Origin: Oscillospiraceae bacterium
GTDB taxonomy: Bacteria; Bacillota; Clostridia; Oscillospirales; Oscillospiraceae
NCBI GenBank assembly: GCA_020025655.1
Contig: JAHHRR010000005.1
Coordinates: 1-61,539, forward strand
DNA length: 61,539 nucleotides
Direction of reading: 5' to 3'
The position numbers and the translations under genes were made by a program. Below, piece after piece: positions 49,653 through 59,496 of this stretch (its first letter is position 1; each line of letters opens with the position of its first letter). The notes below the pieces were generated by a model. It ran no database searches, had not been told where the DNA came from, and saw only the letters and a list, made by a program, of their open reading frames with translations.

Positions 49653-49739
49653 TATTTTTTACATCCTTTTCTTTGAATTTTATATTCACGGGTGTGATTA
49701 AAAATCAGATTTGGATAGAATCTGAGATTATTCTGTTTA

Positions 49740-50645
49740 TCAGTGTCTTTCGTGTATTCTGGCAGGATTTCCGTAGACAAGGCTGTAATCCGGAACATCC
49801 TTTGTTACAACGCTTCCCATTCCTACCTTGGAATATCTGCCGACTGTCACTCTGTTGAGTACCGAGGAATTCGGGGCTATCCATGCCCCCTCCTCTACTC
49901 TGCTGGAGCCTAAAAGCACAACTCCGGCTGTTATAACGGCATTTCGGCCTATATAAAGATTGTGAGCAACATATGTGAGATTATCAATCTTGACTCCGGG
50001 CCCGACATAGGTTTCACCTTCAAACAGGCTCTTGCTGACGGTGACGTTATCGCCGATGCACACATTTTCACATATTCTGCATCCGCCGCAGTGGGTAATT
50101 CTTCTCGGCTCGTCAGTATCCTCAGTGATTATCTGAAAGCCCTCGGAACCGATGGTGCTGTTGCAGCCGATTGCCGCATTATCTTCAATAACCGTGCCGG
50201 AGAGTATTACGCTGTTCGCTCCGATTTTTACGTTATTTCCTATCACAACGCCCTGCTCAATGACCGCTGTGCTGTGAATGGAACAGCCTTCACCGATACG
50301 GGCAGGAAAGCTGCCTGCGCCGTAAAAGCGTCCGTCTTTGCAGAGTGCCTCATGTATATCGTAAAAAAGTGTTTCAGGCTTAGGATTTACTATTAAAGTG
50401 CCGCCTCGCTGCTCCATAACTTCTTTATATGCGTCGGCGCAATCTGCCGAAACTATAAGAGCCTTCACGTGTGAGGCTTTAATCAGATTCTGAATATATC
50501 TGTCACTTACTGCATATGAAAGAACTGAATTTCTTTCAGACGTTCTGTTGCAGAGGTTAAGGCCGTCAATATCTAATTCAGAATTGCCGATGAGCCGGAT
50601 TTCGCTTCGGGTATCAGTAATTTTTAATATCTCGGATAGCTTCAT
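49740..50645 (-). CDS. LpxD-like left-handed beta-helix acyl/acetyltransferase
   Basis: A 301-residue protein. An N-terminal uridine-binding-like domain (about 1-95, SVLSYAVSDRYIQNL) is followed by about ten hexapeptide repeats from residue 115 (IGEGCSIHSTAVI, VIGNNVKIGANSVI, TYVAHNLYIGRN), with a His in VAHN as likely base. The order resembles LpxD, but this is a Gram-positive cluster, so a sugar-nucleotide N- or O-acyltransferase is more likely than lipid A synthesis. It probably acetylates the amino sugar made by the neighbouring DegT enzyme. GGGAG precedes the ATG. Confidence 0.85.
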   Translation of the reverse strand: MKLSEILKITDTRSEIRLIGNSELDIDGLNLCNRTSERNSVLSYAVSDRYIQNLIKASHVKALIVSADCADAYKEVMEQRGGTLIVNPKPETLFYDIHEALCKDGRFYGAGSFPARIGEGCSIHSTAVIEQGVVIGNNVKIGANSVILSGTVIEDNAAIGCNSTIGSEGFQIITEDTDEPRRITHCGGCRICENVCIGDNVTVSKSLFEGETYVGPGVKIDNLTYVAHNLYIGRNAVITAGVVLLGSSRVEEGAWIAPNSSVLNRVTVGRYSKVGMGSVVTKDVPDYSLVYGNPARIHERH

Positions 50646-50657
50646 ATTTCATCTCCC

Positions 50658-51710
50658 TCAGTCCATCCACCAGCCGCAGGGCAATGCCAGAAAGCTGTTA
50701 TAAAACTCTTCCGTTCCGCAAAGCTCGGCATCCTGTCTGCCAAAGACTGAATAACGGTCATTTCTCATATGAACGCCGGAGGCATAATAGCCCATGTCTC
50801 TGAACTTCTTAATGCTCTCGGTTTTATTGTCCGCAAGCAGCCCGTAAACCCAGTAGTTAGGATTGCAGTCTCTGCGAACAATCGGGCTGTACTCGGGATG
50901 CTGGCTGAAATAATCGTCCCATTTTGAGGCCTGTTTTCTGTGGAGAGAAAGAAGCCTGTCTAATTGCTTTAGCTGCTGCAAGCCTATATATGCATTGACG
51001 TTGCTCATCATTGCCGAATAACCTGCAAGGCTTATATCGCAATCGGGATTTATTTCACCCAGCTCATCTCTGAAACGGCTTCTGTCTATTCCGCAGTCAC
51101 GGATAAGCAGGCTTTTTTCATAGGCCTCTTTACTTTTAAATATTACAATTCCGCCCTCAATGCAGTTCAGGAAGCGAACGGCTGAGAGTGAAAAAACGGC
51201 TGCATCTGCACCGCATACTCCGATTTTTCTGCCCTTATACTCAGCACCGAGACATTCAATTCCGTCATCTATAACGGGCAGTCCCTTTTCTCTGCCGATA
51301 CGGTTGATTTCATCAATATGCCCCGGATATCCGCAGAAATGATTGTGTACGATAGCTTTTGTATTCGGGCGGATCTGTTTTAAAACAGAGTCAGGGCAAA
51401 GAGTGCCGGTTTTCGGGTCCACATCTGCCCAACGGACAGAAAGTCCGTTTGTGAGATAGGGCTGAGTTGAAACAAGGCAGGCCATGGGAGATGCTATTAC
51501 CTCATCCCCCGGCTTAATCCCAAGTGAGCCCAGCGCAACCGAAACAGCATCGCTGTAACTGCCGCACACTATCAAATACGGAGTGCCGAAATACTCTTTC
51601 AGCTCCTGTTCAAATTGTTTTGTATAGTTTCCGTATGCAAGGGCGCCGGAATAGAGTATAGACTCAAGCTCAGGCAGCTCAGGCATATATGGTTTAAAAA
51701 GTCTGATCAT
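50658..51710 (-). CDS. DegT/DnrJ/EryC1-family protein with Arg at the PLP-lysine position
   Basis: A 350-residue relative of sugar aminotransferases. The fold motifs are kept (RLFKPYMPEL, GIKPGDEVIASPMACLVST, ADVDPKTG, LPCGWWMD). The Schiff-base lysine region, normally FSFxxxKxxTTGEGG, reads VFSLSAVRFLNCIEGG, giving R179; the upstream acidic pair is DDGIECLG instead of EDTAHALG. A PLP aldimine is therefore not possible at this site. It could be an inactive partner of the adjacent active paralogue, a scaffold, or an enzyme with other chemistry (compare GDP-4-keto-6-deoxymannose 3-dehydratase, where His replaces Lys). ACGAGG precedes the ATG. Confidence 0.85.
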   Translation of the reverse strand: MIRLFKPYMPELPELESILYSGALAYGNYTKQFEQELKEYFGTPYLIVCGSYSDAVSVALGSLGIKPGDEVIASPMACLVSTQPYLTNGLSVRWADVDPKTGTLCPDSVLKQIRPNTKAIVHNHFCGYPGHIDEINRIGREKGLPVIDDGIECLGAEYKGRKIGVCGADAAVFSLSAVRFLNCIEGGIVIFKSKEAYEKSLLIRDCGIDRSRFRDELGEINPDCDISLAGYSAMMSNVNAYIGLQQLKQLDRLLSLHRKQASKWDDYFSQHPEYSPIVRRDCNPNYWVYGLLADNKTESIKKFRDMGYYASGVHMRNDRYSVFGRQDAELCGTEEFYNSFLALPCGWWMD

Positions 51711-51825
51711 CTGTGCCTCGTATAAAGGTTTAATCCTTACCTCTGGTAATAATCTTAAACTTAATTTCTAATTCACAGTCAGTTTACCGCTGTAAAGCTC
51801 CTGACTGATATTCTGCCTGAGCTGC

Positions 51826-52914
51826 TTACCAGCCCTTTTTAATGGCGGATACAATCTTTTCACGAACTTCTTCGTCTACCCACCAGCCGCACGGGATATG
51901 GACAAATTCAGAATACCACTTCTCCATATTGGGCAGTTCACATCTGGATTCGGCAAAGACTGAGTGTGTATCGCTTCTGTGATGCAGAGGAGAAGCGGTG
52001 ATGCCGTTCTCTTCCATCATTTTTATGAAATCATCTCTGCGCTCAACCTTCATGGTGTAGAGCCAGTAGGAAGGTTCAGTGTGAGGATAGTAGTCAATAG
52101 TGGTTACACCGGGGACATTTTTAAGCGCATTATCATAGAATTTGCCGTTGCTTATGTACTTGTCGAGTACCTCGGGTGTATGAGCAAGCTGAACAGAGCC
52201 GATGGTTGCGGTAACATTGTTCATGCCGTATTTATATCCGGCACGCTTAATATCATTTTCAAGTCTGGGCAGCTTTTTATCCAGTCCGAACCATCTGAGT
52301 TTTCTTGCCTCGGCAATATCATCGGGGTTACTGAAAGCTATTGCACCGCCGTCAACAGTTGTCATCTGCTTGATGGCCTGGAATGAGAAACAGGTAAATC
52401 TGGAATTTGAGCCTATCATTTTGCCGTTATATCTGCTTCCCAGTGCATGAGCAGTATCCTCTATTATAGGAATACCGGTCTCCTGAGAAAGCTTATTGAA
52501 CTCATCCATATTGCAGACCATACCTGCATAATGTACAAGCATGATAGCCTTGGTGCGCTCGGTAATTTTTTCTCTGACGGAAGCAGGATCAAGAAGTCCG
52601 GTTGCGGGGTCAACATCAGCCCATACAACCTTTGCTCCTGTTATAGCAATGGTGGTGTTTGTAGGTTCGGCAGTCATAGGAGTGCTTATTACCTCATCTC
52701 CGGGGCCAACGCCCAGAAGAAGCAGTGCAATATGAAGTGCAGCAGTGCCTGACTGTACAACAAGAACATTGGGGTTTCCGATAAATTCACCGAATTCCCT
52801 CTCAAATTTATAAACAGCCTCACCCTCGGCAATATAGCCGCTGTAAAGGATATCTTCAATAGCAGGCATCATTTCTTTACGGTCTGCAATATAAGGTTTT
52901 ACAAGTGGTATCAT
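51826..52914 (-). CDS. DegT/DnrJ/EryC1-family PLP-dependent sugar aminotransferase
   Basis: A 362-residue fold type I aminotransferase. PLP contacts are visible: VVQSGTAALHIALL (phosphate), IEDTAHALGSRYNGK (D153), and lysine K182 in FSFQAIKQMTTVDGGAI. The C-terminus IPCGWWVDEEVREKIV is shared with the next gene. It should transfer an amino group from glutamate to a keto sugar nucleotide, giving a 3- or 4-amino sugar. It lies 115 bases upstream of the Arg-variant paralogue; that gap holds no recognisable element. Confidence 0.92.
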   Translation of the reverse strand: MIPLVKPYIADRKEMMPAIEDILYSGYIAEGEAVYKFEREFGEFIGNPNVLVVQSGTAALHIALLLLGVGPGDEVISTPMTAEPTNTTIAITGAKVVWADVDPATGLLDPASVREKITERTKAIMLVHYAGMVCNMDEFNKLSQETGIPIIEDTAHALGSRYNGKMIGSNSRFTCFSFQAIKQMTTVDGGAIAFSNPDDIAEARKLRWFGLDKKLPRLENDIKRAGYKYGMNNVTATIGSVQLAHTPEVLDKYISNGKFYDNALKNVPGVTTIDYYPHTEPSYWLYTMKVERRDDFIKMMEENGITASPLHHRSDTHSVFAESRCELPNMEKWYSEFVHIPCGWWVDEEVREKIVSAIKKGW

Positions 52915-52951
52915 AATTTTCCTCCTATGAAAATATAATAATACTCAGTTT

Positions 52952-53842
52952 TCAGTTAAGCTTGAGCATATCTCCCATTTCCCATTCGCCCTCGGCTATA
53001 TCGTCATCAACTCCACCACAGGGAGTGAAGGTAAGCTCGCCGAAGTACAGCTTATCGTCAGAGATGAACCAGTCGGCACGTACAAACGGGAAAGGCTTTG
53101 AAAGACGCTCGGAATACTCTATTGCCTTTTCCAGCATCGCAGGCGGCTTTGAGTTTACATAACGCTCTTTGTGTGTTCTTGAAAGCTCGGTATAGTCAAG
53201 AAGATTCCAGTCTCTGTCGTACATAACATAGTCGGCGTGCATACCCTTTCTGTTTGAGCAGACAAGAATATACATTACCTTACCGTTAATGCAGTACAGC
53301 TTATAGTCATCAGGTGAGGAGTTGTTCTCTCCAGCAAGATCAGAGAGATATTCCTCACATACAATGCGTCTGGGAATTTTTGAATAGTGCATTTCACCAT
53401 ACATGAGCCAGTATTTTTCTTTGCTCCATTTTTCGAGCTTTTTGCAGGCCTCGGGAATATCAAGCTTTGATTTATCAGCACAGATAATATTAAAGCCGGC
53501 GCCGAAATTCCATTTAAGAACGAAGCTCTGAGGCAGCTCATCCCATGGAATATCAGAGACTTTTTCCCAGCTGCCAAGCTGTCTTACCAGTGTCTCACCG
53601 CAGCCGTTCTGCTCCACGTACTCTCTGACACGGTATTTATCGCTGCACTGGATTACAAGCGGATCATCTTTATAACGGTTCAGCTCCAGCCAGACGATCT
53701 TTTCATTAAAGCCTTTGGGGTCTTTAAGATTTATTTTTCTGCCGAGGACACGGTAATATCTGTATGCGAAATTCATTTTCGGAGATATAGATGATAAGCC
53801 CTTCAGCAAACAGCGTCTGGCGGTTGATCTAAATTTACTCAT
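52952..53842 (-). CDS. TupA-like ATP-grasp protein (first copy)
   Basis: A 296-residue ATP-grasp fold of the TupA family. Recognisable parts are LKDPKGFNEKIVWLELNRYKD, VIQCSDKYRVREYVEQ, FVLKWNFGAGFNIIC (ATP lysine region), VCEEYLSDL and the metal site FPFVRADWFISDDKLYFGELTFTP. TupA makes the peptide part of teichuronopeptide in alkaliphilic Bacillus. ATG 53842 with AGGGATG upstream is preferred to a longer frame that would run into the flippase gene. A paralogue lies at 59497-60381. Confidence 0.88.
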   Translation of the reverse strand: MSKFRSTARRCLLKGLSSISPKMNFAYRYYRVLGRKINLKDPKGFNEKIVWLELNRYKDDPLVIQCSDKYRVREYVEQNGCGETLVRQLGSWEKVSDIPWDELPQSFVLKWNFGAGFNIICADKSKLDIPEACKKLEKWSKEKYWLMYGEMHYSKIPRRIVCEEYLSDLAGENNSSPDDYKLYCINGKVMYILVCSNRKGMHADYVMYDRDWNLLDYTELSRTHKERYVNSKPPAMLEKAIEYSERLSKPFPFVRADWFISDDKLYFGELTFTPCGGVDDDIAEGEWEMGDMLKLN

Positions 53843-53861
53843 AATTTCATCCCTGTAAATA

Positions 53862-55349
53862 TTATTTATCGTGAGCAGTCTTTCTGCTGCGGATAATGTC
53901 ATAAATAAAGCGGAAACTGCTGTCCTTTGTGAGAACAGAAATGCCTGTATATGCTGCAATTCCCACTATTATCTGAATAATCAGGCGAACCAGCAGGTTT
54001 CCGACCAGCTTTCCGGCCAGAGACACGAAAACAGCCATACCGAGGCAGAGTGCCAGAGGCTTAAGGAAATCTGCAAGCTGCTCTCTGAAGGAATAGTTAA
54101 AGATCTTCTTCAGATAAGGCATATTGAATACGCACGAAAGCACCTGACTTATGAATGTAGCCCATGCAACGATTGTAGGATCGGGCACGAGGAAAAGAAG
54201 TGCAATTAAAATAGCTATGGAAAGTATTTTCTTAATTAGCTCAAGTCTGAAAAACTCATTTCCCTTTCCTACCGCCTTAAAGCCCTGTATTACGCAAATC
54301 TGCACCGGCTGGAACAGCCAGACAAGGCACATTATACGCAGATACGGCACCATTCCGATCCAGTTTTCGGTAAAAAGTATCACAACGGCGCTTTCGCTGA
54401 CCATCATAAGTCCAAACATAAGAGGCATAAGCACAAAGTTACTCAGCTGGATACCTTTACGAAGCTTTTCCTTTATAATTTCAACGTGCTCTTTAGACTC
54501 TGAAAATACGGGGAAAAGAACCTTGGAAACTGCGGTATTTACGCTTCCCAGAAGCATCTGGGGAAGATTGTAGGCTTTGGTATAAAAAGCAAGATCGGCC
54601 TTTGAATACTTTTTAGCGACAATCAGGCTGTTTATACTGGAATAAAAAGAGTTAAGCAGATCGACCATAACGAACTTGATGCAGTATTTAGTCATGAATT
54701 TTACATACTTTACATCAAATTTAAGCACAAGACGGAACTTTATGCTTCTCCACAGGATAATGGAGGAAATGGTAGTCTCAATCATGGGCAGAAATACAAG
54801 AGCCCAGATTCCGTGTCCGTTTAAGGCGAGGGTGATTGCAACAACAGCACCGGTTATAGAGCCGAAGAAGGTTGCCTTGTAGGTCTTTTTGAACAGCATA
54901 TTTTTTGAAACATATGCGTACAAAATTGAATAAACACCCTGCAGAACGAACAGGAATGACATAACACGCATAATGCTGCTAACAGAAGCATCATTATAGT
55001 AAACTGCAAGCGAGGGAGCCAGCATATACAAAATCAGGTAAAGGCTTCCCGTCAGCATAAGCACTGCATAAAACGCAGTGGAGTACCGTTCAACACTCTG
55101 CTCCTTATCATAAATAAGGGCGCTTGAGAAGCTGGAGGAAACTACTACACCTGCAAGGTTAACAAAAACCGTAACAAGCGCAACAGATGCATAATCCTCC
55201 GGCAGAAGCAGACGTGCAAGAATAATAGAAACTATTGCGGAAAGTATCTGTGAAGTAAATCTCTCTACAACGGACCAGAACATATTTGCAGCGACAGACT
55301 GTACCTCTCCGCTTTCCTTATTTTCAATGTTATCGCTCAATGACCGCAC
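53862..55349 (-). CDS. Wzx-type polysaccharide flippase
   Basis: A 495-residue MATE/MOP-superfamily protein with about 12-14 membrane helices (polysaccharide biosynthesis type: FWSVVERFTSQILSAIVSIIL in outline, then ARLLLPEDYASVALVTVF). It flips lipid-linked repeat units across the membrane. The start is uncertain: GTG 55349, overlapping the preceding glycosyltransferase by twenty bases, or TTG 55340, which has AGGCGGTG upstream. Confidence 0.92.
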   Translation of the reverse strand: MRSLSDNIENKESGEVQSVAANMFWSVVERFTSQILSAIVSIILARLLLPEDYASVALVTVFVNLAGVVVSSSFSSALIYDKEQSVERYSTAFYAVLMLTGSLYLILYMLAPSLAVYYNDASVSSIMRVMSFLFVLQGVYSILYAYVSKNMLFKKTYKATFFGSITGAVVAITLALNGHGIWALVFLPMIETTISSIILWRSIKFRLVLKFDVKYVKFMTKYCIKFVMVDLLNSFYSSINSLIVAKKYSKADLAFYTKAYNLPQMLLGSVNTAVSKVLFPVFSESKEHVEIIKEKLRKGIQLSNFVLMPLMFGLMMVSESAVVILFTENWIGMVPYLRIMCLVWLFQPVQICVIQGFKAVGKGNEFFRLELIKKILSIAILIALLFLVPDPTIVAWATFISQVLSCVFNMPYLKKIFNYSFREQLADFLKPLALCLGMAVFVSLAGKLVGNLLVRLIIQIIVGIAAYTGISVLTKDSSFRFIYDIIRSRKTAHDK

Positions 55350-56565
55350 CGCCTACTGATTTATCTGTGTTATCTAAAAACGCACTGAGTTCAGGCTGTA
55401 CAAGCTCGTTAATGATTTCTTCTGCCTGAATGATATTTTCAATTCCCTGCTTCATCAGGACACTGCCAGATGTATTTGATTTTTTTGCATCACGGAGTTT
55501 TCTGTAAAGCGCTGCGATAAATTTCCTTCTTCTGAGAAAATCTTTGATTCTGCGCTTTGTGTACGCAGGACGGCTGCGCTTAAGTTCAGCTTTAAGCTCG
55601 TCCATATCGCAGTTGTTGCGATTGAAATTCTCCATAATTTCTGTCTTGTATTCCGGATAGCAAAGCAGGCATTCTGCAGTAAGCTTTACTATTGAATAAC
55701 GCTTTTTGTAGTCCTCTGCACCCATCTCGTCAAGAGCGTGCATAGCAGAATCTGCCCAGATATTTGTGCCGCAGTAAAAACGGGGCACTTTATCAGACCA
55801 TGTATAGGGCTGGCCTATAAAATGCGGTGCATCCTCAAGCTTGCTTACATTGGTTTTATTTATGGAATCTCCGGTTGTGCTCTGTCTGCAAGCACCGAAA
55901 ATTGTCATGGGCATATTTATGCAGAGCAGTGAAGATATATTTAAAGAAAGAGAAATGCTGAGGTAAATATCAGGAGAAAGACCTCCGCAGTATCTGCCGG
56001 TCTTATTATAGATATAATCAAACATATCCTTTCGCACGATACCGTGATAAGCCTTAACAAGCAGTGCATTAGGCAGATCAAGGCATCCCGATTCAAGGAA
56101 TCCGATAAGCTCCTGCTGAGGATTTACAGTAAATGAACTGCTGTCGCAGCTTTGGAGAGTAAGGCAGCCGGTGGGAAATTCAGTTGAGGTACCGGGCCAG
56201 ATATATGAAGCCTGCACGCCGGGTTTTATTACCGGAATCTGATTTTTCTTTGCCCATTCCACCAGATCGACAATGCAGCGCAGAACGCCGTCATCATCGC
56301 CGATGCAGCATATGTACTCGCCGTCGCTTGCTGCGATGCCTCCTGCATAGTTATCAACGCCGGGAATTCTCTTTTCTATATAGTCATACTTGACTCTGCT
56401 GTTGAAATGCTCATTATCAAGCATGGCTTTCAGACTGTCATCATCGCTGTTGTCTCGGATAACTATCTGAACTCTGTCATCTGTAACATTATAAATCTGC
56501 TTTACGCTCTGCAAAGCATAATATTGACGATTCCTTGTAGGAATTACAATGGATAAAAGATACAT
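55330..56565 (-). CDS. Glycosyltransferase family 2 with extended C-terminus
   Basis: A 411-residue protein. The GT-A domain spans about 1-230, with SIVIPTRNRQYYALQSV, IVIRDNSDDDSL and the metal-binding DDD in CIGDDDGVL. The C-terminal 180 residues include a basic segment (KRRIKDFLRRRKF) and no membrane helix. It transfers a sugar from a nucleotide donor; donor and acceptor are unknown. AAGGGG precedes the ATG. Confidence 0.88.
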   Translation of the reverse strand: MYLLSIVIPTRNRQYYALQSVKQIYNVTDDRVQIVIRDNSDDDSLKAMLDNEHFNSRVKYDYIEKRIPGVDNYAGGIAASDGEYICCIGDDDGVLRCIVDLVEWAKKNQIPVIKPGVQASYIWPGTSTEFPTGCLTLQSCDSSSFTVNPQQELIGFLESGCLDLPNALLVKAYHGIVRKDMFDYIYNKTGRYCGGLSPDIYLSISLSLNISSLLCINMPMTIFGACRQSTTGDSINKTNVSKLEDAPHFIGQPYTWSDKVPRFYCGTNIWADSAMHALDEMGAEDYKKRYSIVKLTAECLLCYPEYKTEIMENFNRNNCDMDELKAELKRSRPAYTKRRIKDFLRRRKFIAALYRKLRDAKKSNTSGSVLMKQGIENIIQAEEIINELVQPELSAFLDNTDKSVGGAVIER

Positions 56566-56636
56566 TATGTTTTCCCCTTATGTGTACCAAAGACTCAGCT
56601 CTGCGGAACTTTCTGCTGGCTCTGATTTACAAATTT

Positions 56637-57527
56637 TCACTTAATCTTCAATGCACGGGCATCCTTATAATTGTAGCCGTCAAGAGCTGCCTTTAGCTGC
56701 ATACCTCTGATCTGGAAGAATTTTATGTTGAAATACAATACATCTTTGCCGCTTACGCCGGCTCTGGCCAGCTTTTTGCTGATGCGTATGTTGGTGTCGA
56801 TTTTAAATATCTTCAGGAAATATCTCAGCGCCAGCTTGTTTTTGGACTGATTATTGTTTCTGAAAGATTTTCCGCTGCCGTAGGCGGTTCTTTTTTCACG
56901 GGTCGAAATCTCCTCAAAGGTTTTTCTTGAGGGATGAAGCATGAATGCATCAGGATTATAAACTACCTTCATTCCGCTTTTTGCAGCTCTGGTCGACCAG
57001 TCGAAATCACCGCCGGAGAAGCGTTCTTCAAAGAAGCCGACCTTAAAGAAATCATCACGGTTTACAGCCATATTTGCAGTGGGAACGCAGTTGTTCTTTA
57101 TATCGCTTTCCACCTTGCCAAGATGAACCTGACGGTCAAAATTCTCCCAGAGGTTGTTCTCAACAAGCTCAAGCTCAACCTTGCCTGCCATTACGGTGCC
57201 TTCCTTTACGTCTCTTGCTTCATCAAGCCACTGCGGGGAGGGCTTGCAGTCACTGTCGGTAAAGGCAAAAACATCTCCTTTTGCCTGTCTGACCGCACAG
57301 TTTCTGCTGGCATAGGAATCTGCACTGTCTGTGTAGCTCAGAACACGGTAATAGCCGTGTTTTTCGGCTTCTTTCTCGCAAAGCTCTTTTGAATTATCAG
57401 TTGAGCCGTTATCAACCAGCAAAACCTCATCGCCCTCTGCAAAATTGAACTCAGAAAAGCATCTGAACAGCTCAGGCAGAAACCTTGCTGCATTAAAAAT
57501 CGGAACAATAATAGATACGTTTTTCAA
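56637..57527 (-). CDS. Glycosyltransferase family 2
   Basis: A 296-residue GT-A enzyme: SIIVPIFNAARFLPEL, VLLVDNGSTDNSKELC, SRNCAVRQAKGDVFAFTDSD (metal-binding TDSD) and a GGDFDWSTRA segment holding the catalytic acid. The C-terminal tail (ISKKLARAGVSGKDVL) is amphipathic and may contact the membrane. The start codon is TTG with AGGAG six bases upstream. Donor and acceptor cannot be told. Confidence 0.92.
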   Translation of the reverse strand: MKNVSIIVPIFNAARFLPELFRCFSEFNFAEGDEVLLVDNGSTDNSKELCEKEAEKHGYYRVLSYTDSADSYASRNCAVRQAKGDVFAFTDSDCKPSPQWLDEARDVKEGTVMAGKVELELVENNLWENFDRQVHLGKVESDIKNNCVPTANMAVNRDDFFKVGFFEERFSGGDFDWSTRAAKSGMKVVYNPDAFMLHPSRKTFEEISTREKRTAYGSGKSFRNNNQSKNKLALRYFLKIFKIDTNIRISKKLARAGVSGKDVLYFNIKFFQIRGMQLKAALDGYNYKDARALKIK

Positions 57528-57539
57528 GGCGTACTCCTT

Positions 57540-58616
57540 TTATGAAAATAATGTACTGAATTCTACAAAGCGGTAAGGTATATCGCCCTGTGAATTATTA
57601 ACGAAAGACAAAAGGTATATTACCGAAAGGATAAATACCAGACATATCATAACGAATGCCTTGTTTTTTCTGGTATTTTTTACCAGCGCGCCAAAATACG
57701 GGCCTTCAAAAACAACAAAATACCAGCCAAGTCTATACATATAATCTACAAAATATCCTGACATGGTAAGAATCAGGCCTAATATGTAGTAATATTTAAA
57801 GTAAATGCTCTCTTCTGTGTACGAAACATCCTGAATTGAATTGGGCTTGGATGAATAGCTGCACAGTGAGTTGAGCAGGACAAAAAGCAGAATTTTTGCA
57901 GGGATCCAGATACCTAAATTAAACTGAATATTGTTTAAATAGTTCTTATATCTGAACGCCAGCTCATCCCGCATAAGGAAGAGCAGCACAAGCAGAGCAA
58001 AGCATCCGCCGATAAAAAGCTTCTTTATAGTCGGAGAAAGCTCATGCCAGTTTCTCAGCTCAAAGAGCAGGAACAGGAAACCTAAAAGAGAGGTTCTGTG
58101 AAGGAACACTGTGCAGAGCAGAACAACTACACCGAACTTTATATACTTCTTTTCCCGCAGATAACGGGTAAAATAGAAAATTATTGCCACAGCAAGCATC
58201 TGGCGAACTACGTTCATGCTGACACTAAAGAACTGAACATAGTAGCAGATGAGCATAACGGGCAGTGATGCATGATTTCTCAAATCCCACATACGGGAGA
58301 AAACGAGAAAATTAGTGAAGAAAGAACAGACGATAAGGACTGAATACGGGTTATTCCAGATTGCAAGAATAACCTTGCATAAAAATACAAATCCGACCTC
58401 CAGACCTGTATTGTTAGCAGCAGCACCACCAATAATCTGCTGAATTTTGCTCAGATAGCTGGGAGTATCAATTCCGACATTTTCAGCTCTTAAGCCTACT
58501 ACCAGTGAACACAGCAGCGCTGCAAGCATTAAATAACTTTTTTTCTCGCTCTCCTCCGCCTTTTTTGCGAGTAAAAGGCAGACAAGCGGAAGTCCGAAAT
58601 ATATCAAATAAGTCAA
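57540..58616 (-). CDS. EpsG/Wzy-like polysaccharide polymerase
   Basis: A 358-residue membrane protein with about ten helices of the EpsG family. The hallmark VVGLRAENVGIDTPSYLSKI follows the second helix; the YTRLGW-like segment DYMYRLGWYFVVFEGPYFG lies near the end. It is the likely polymerase that joins flipped repeat units. The start is TTG with GGAGG seven bases upstream. Confidence 0.88.
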   Translation of the reverse strand: MTYLIYFGLPLVCLLLAKKAEESEKKSYLMLAALLCSLVVGLRAENVGIDTPSYLSKIQQIIGGAAANNTGLEVGFVFLCKVILAIWNNPYSVLIVCSFFTNFLVFSRMWDLRNHASLPVMLICYYVQFFSVSMNVVRQMLAVAIIFYFTRYLREKKYIKFGVVVLLCTVFLHRTSLLGFLFLLFELRNWHELSPTIKKLFIGGCFALLVLLFLMRDELAFRYKNYLNNIQFNLGIWIPAKILLFVLLNSLCSYSSKPNSIQDVSYTEESIYFKYYYILGLILTMSGYFVDYMYRLGWYFVVFEGPYFGALVKNTRKNKAFVMICLVFILSVIYLLSFVNNSQGDIPYRFVEFSTLFS

Positions 58617-58652
58617 AAGTTAACCTCCGTCTTAAATTTGAGACACTATAAT

Positions 58653-59474
58653 TCAAAACGAAGTTTTTGACCAGTCCTCAAACGAAATCATATTTTTATA
58701 GTTTTTAGCTCCGGTATTCATGAGCCTGAATGTGGTTCGGCAGCTAAGCTCAGTCAGGCCACGATGCCTCAGTGCAAGATAAGCTCTGAACGGTGCCCGC
58801 AGCCATCCCGGGAAGCAGGCAGTCATAGCGCCTTTATCATAGAAATACTTCTCATTATAGCCCTTAAACCATGTAGATTCTCCATAGTTATTTATGCCGA
58901 GGATACTTTCATGGGAGTACATACTGAGGCCGTGCTTATAGCAATCCATGATAAAAAGTGAGTCTTCTCCGGAGCCGTATATACAGCCGCCGCCGACCAG
59001 CGCAGAATAGGAAATGTGATTTGTCAAAATAGCTTCTTTTCTGCCTGCCATACAAAAGGCTCCGAATTTCATCAGCTGATGTAAGCGCAGCTTCGAGGTT
59101 TTGTACAAAAGCGCATTTCTATCTGTGTTTTCTTTTGACACATGGAAGCTGAAGAAAATCACATCTGCATCCGGCAGCTGCTCGAAAGCATTCTGCACCT
59201 TCTGCTCATAATCGTCATAAAAGACCATGTCATCATCGGCAAAAAGGAGAATATCCCCGCTGGAAAGTGCAAGTGCAAGATTGCGGTTGATACCCACTCC
59301 TCTGGTGTCTGTTGTGAGAAGCTTAACGGGCACGCCGTTTACAGTGTCACAAACGAAGCTGTTGGAATCAGCCTGATTTGCTGCTACAACTGCGGTCTTT
59401 ATATTCATTGTATTGACAAATGTCATATCTTTCTGGTGCATGGTTGCAAGCAACACTTCGACCGAATTATTCAT
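58653..59474 (-). CDS. Glycosyltransferase family 2 (GT-A fold)
   Basis: A 273-residue enzyme. The N-terminus EVLLATMHQKDMTFV and LLTTDTRGVGINRNLALAL, with the metal motif LLFADDDMVFYDDYE, fits a GT-A transferase; CIYGSGEDSLFIMDC holds the predicted catalytic acidic pair. ATG 59474 follows CGGAG; a TTG at 59492 is less likely. Transferred sugar is unknown. Confidence 0.87.
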   Translation of the reverse strand: MNNSVEVLLATMHQKDMTFVNTMNIKTAVVAANQADSNSFVCDTVNGVPVKLLTTDTRGVGINRNLALALSSGDILLFADDDMVFYDDYEQKVQNAFEQLPDADVIFFSFHVSKENTDRNALLYKTSKLRLHQLMKFGAFCMAGRKEAILTNHISYSALVGGGCIYGSGEDSLFIMDCYKHGLSMYSHESILGINNYGESTWFKGYNEKYFYDKGAMTACFPGWLRAPFRAYLALRHRGLTELSCRTTFRLMNTGAKNYKNMISFEDWSKTSF

Positions 59475-59496
59475 AACAAGCTCCGTTTTCAATAGA

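Noticed and set aside
49740..50645. LpxD for lipid A synthesis
   Set aside because: All other evidence is for a Gram-positive host and no other lipid A genes are present; a sugar acyltransferase fits better.
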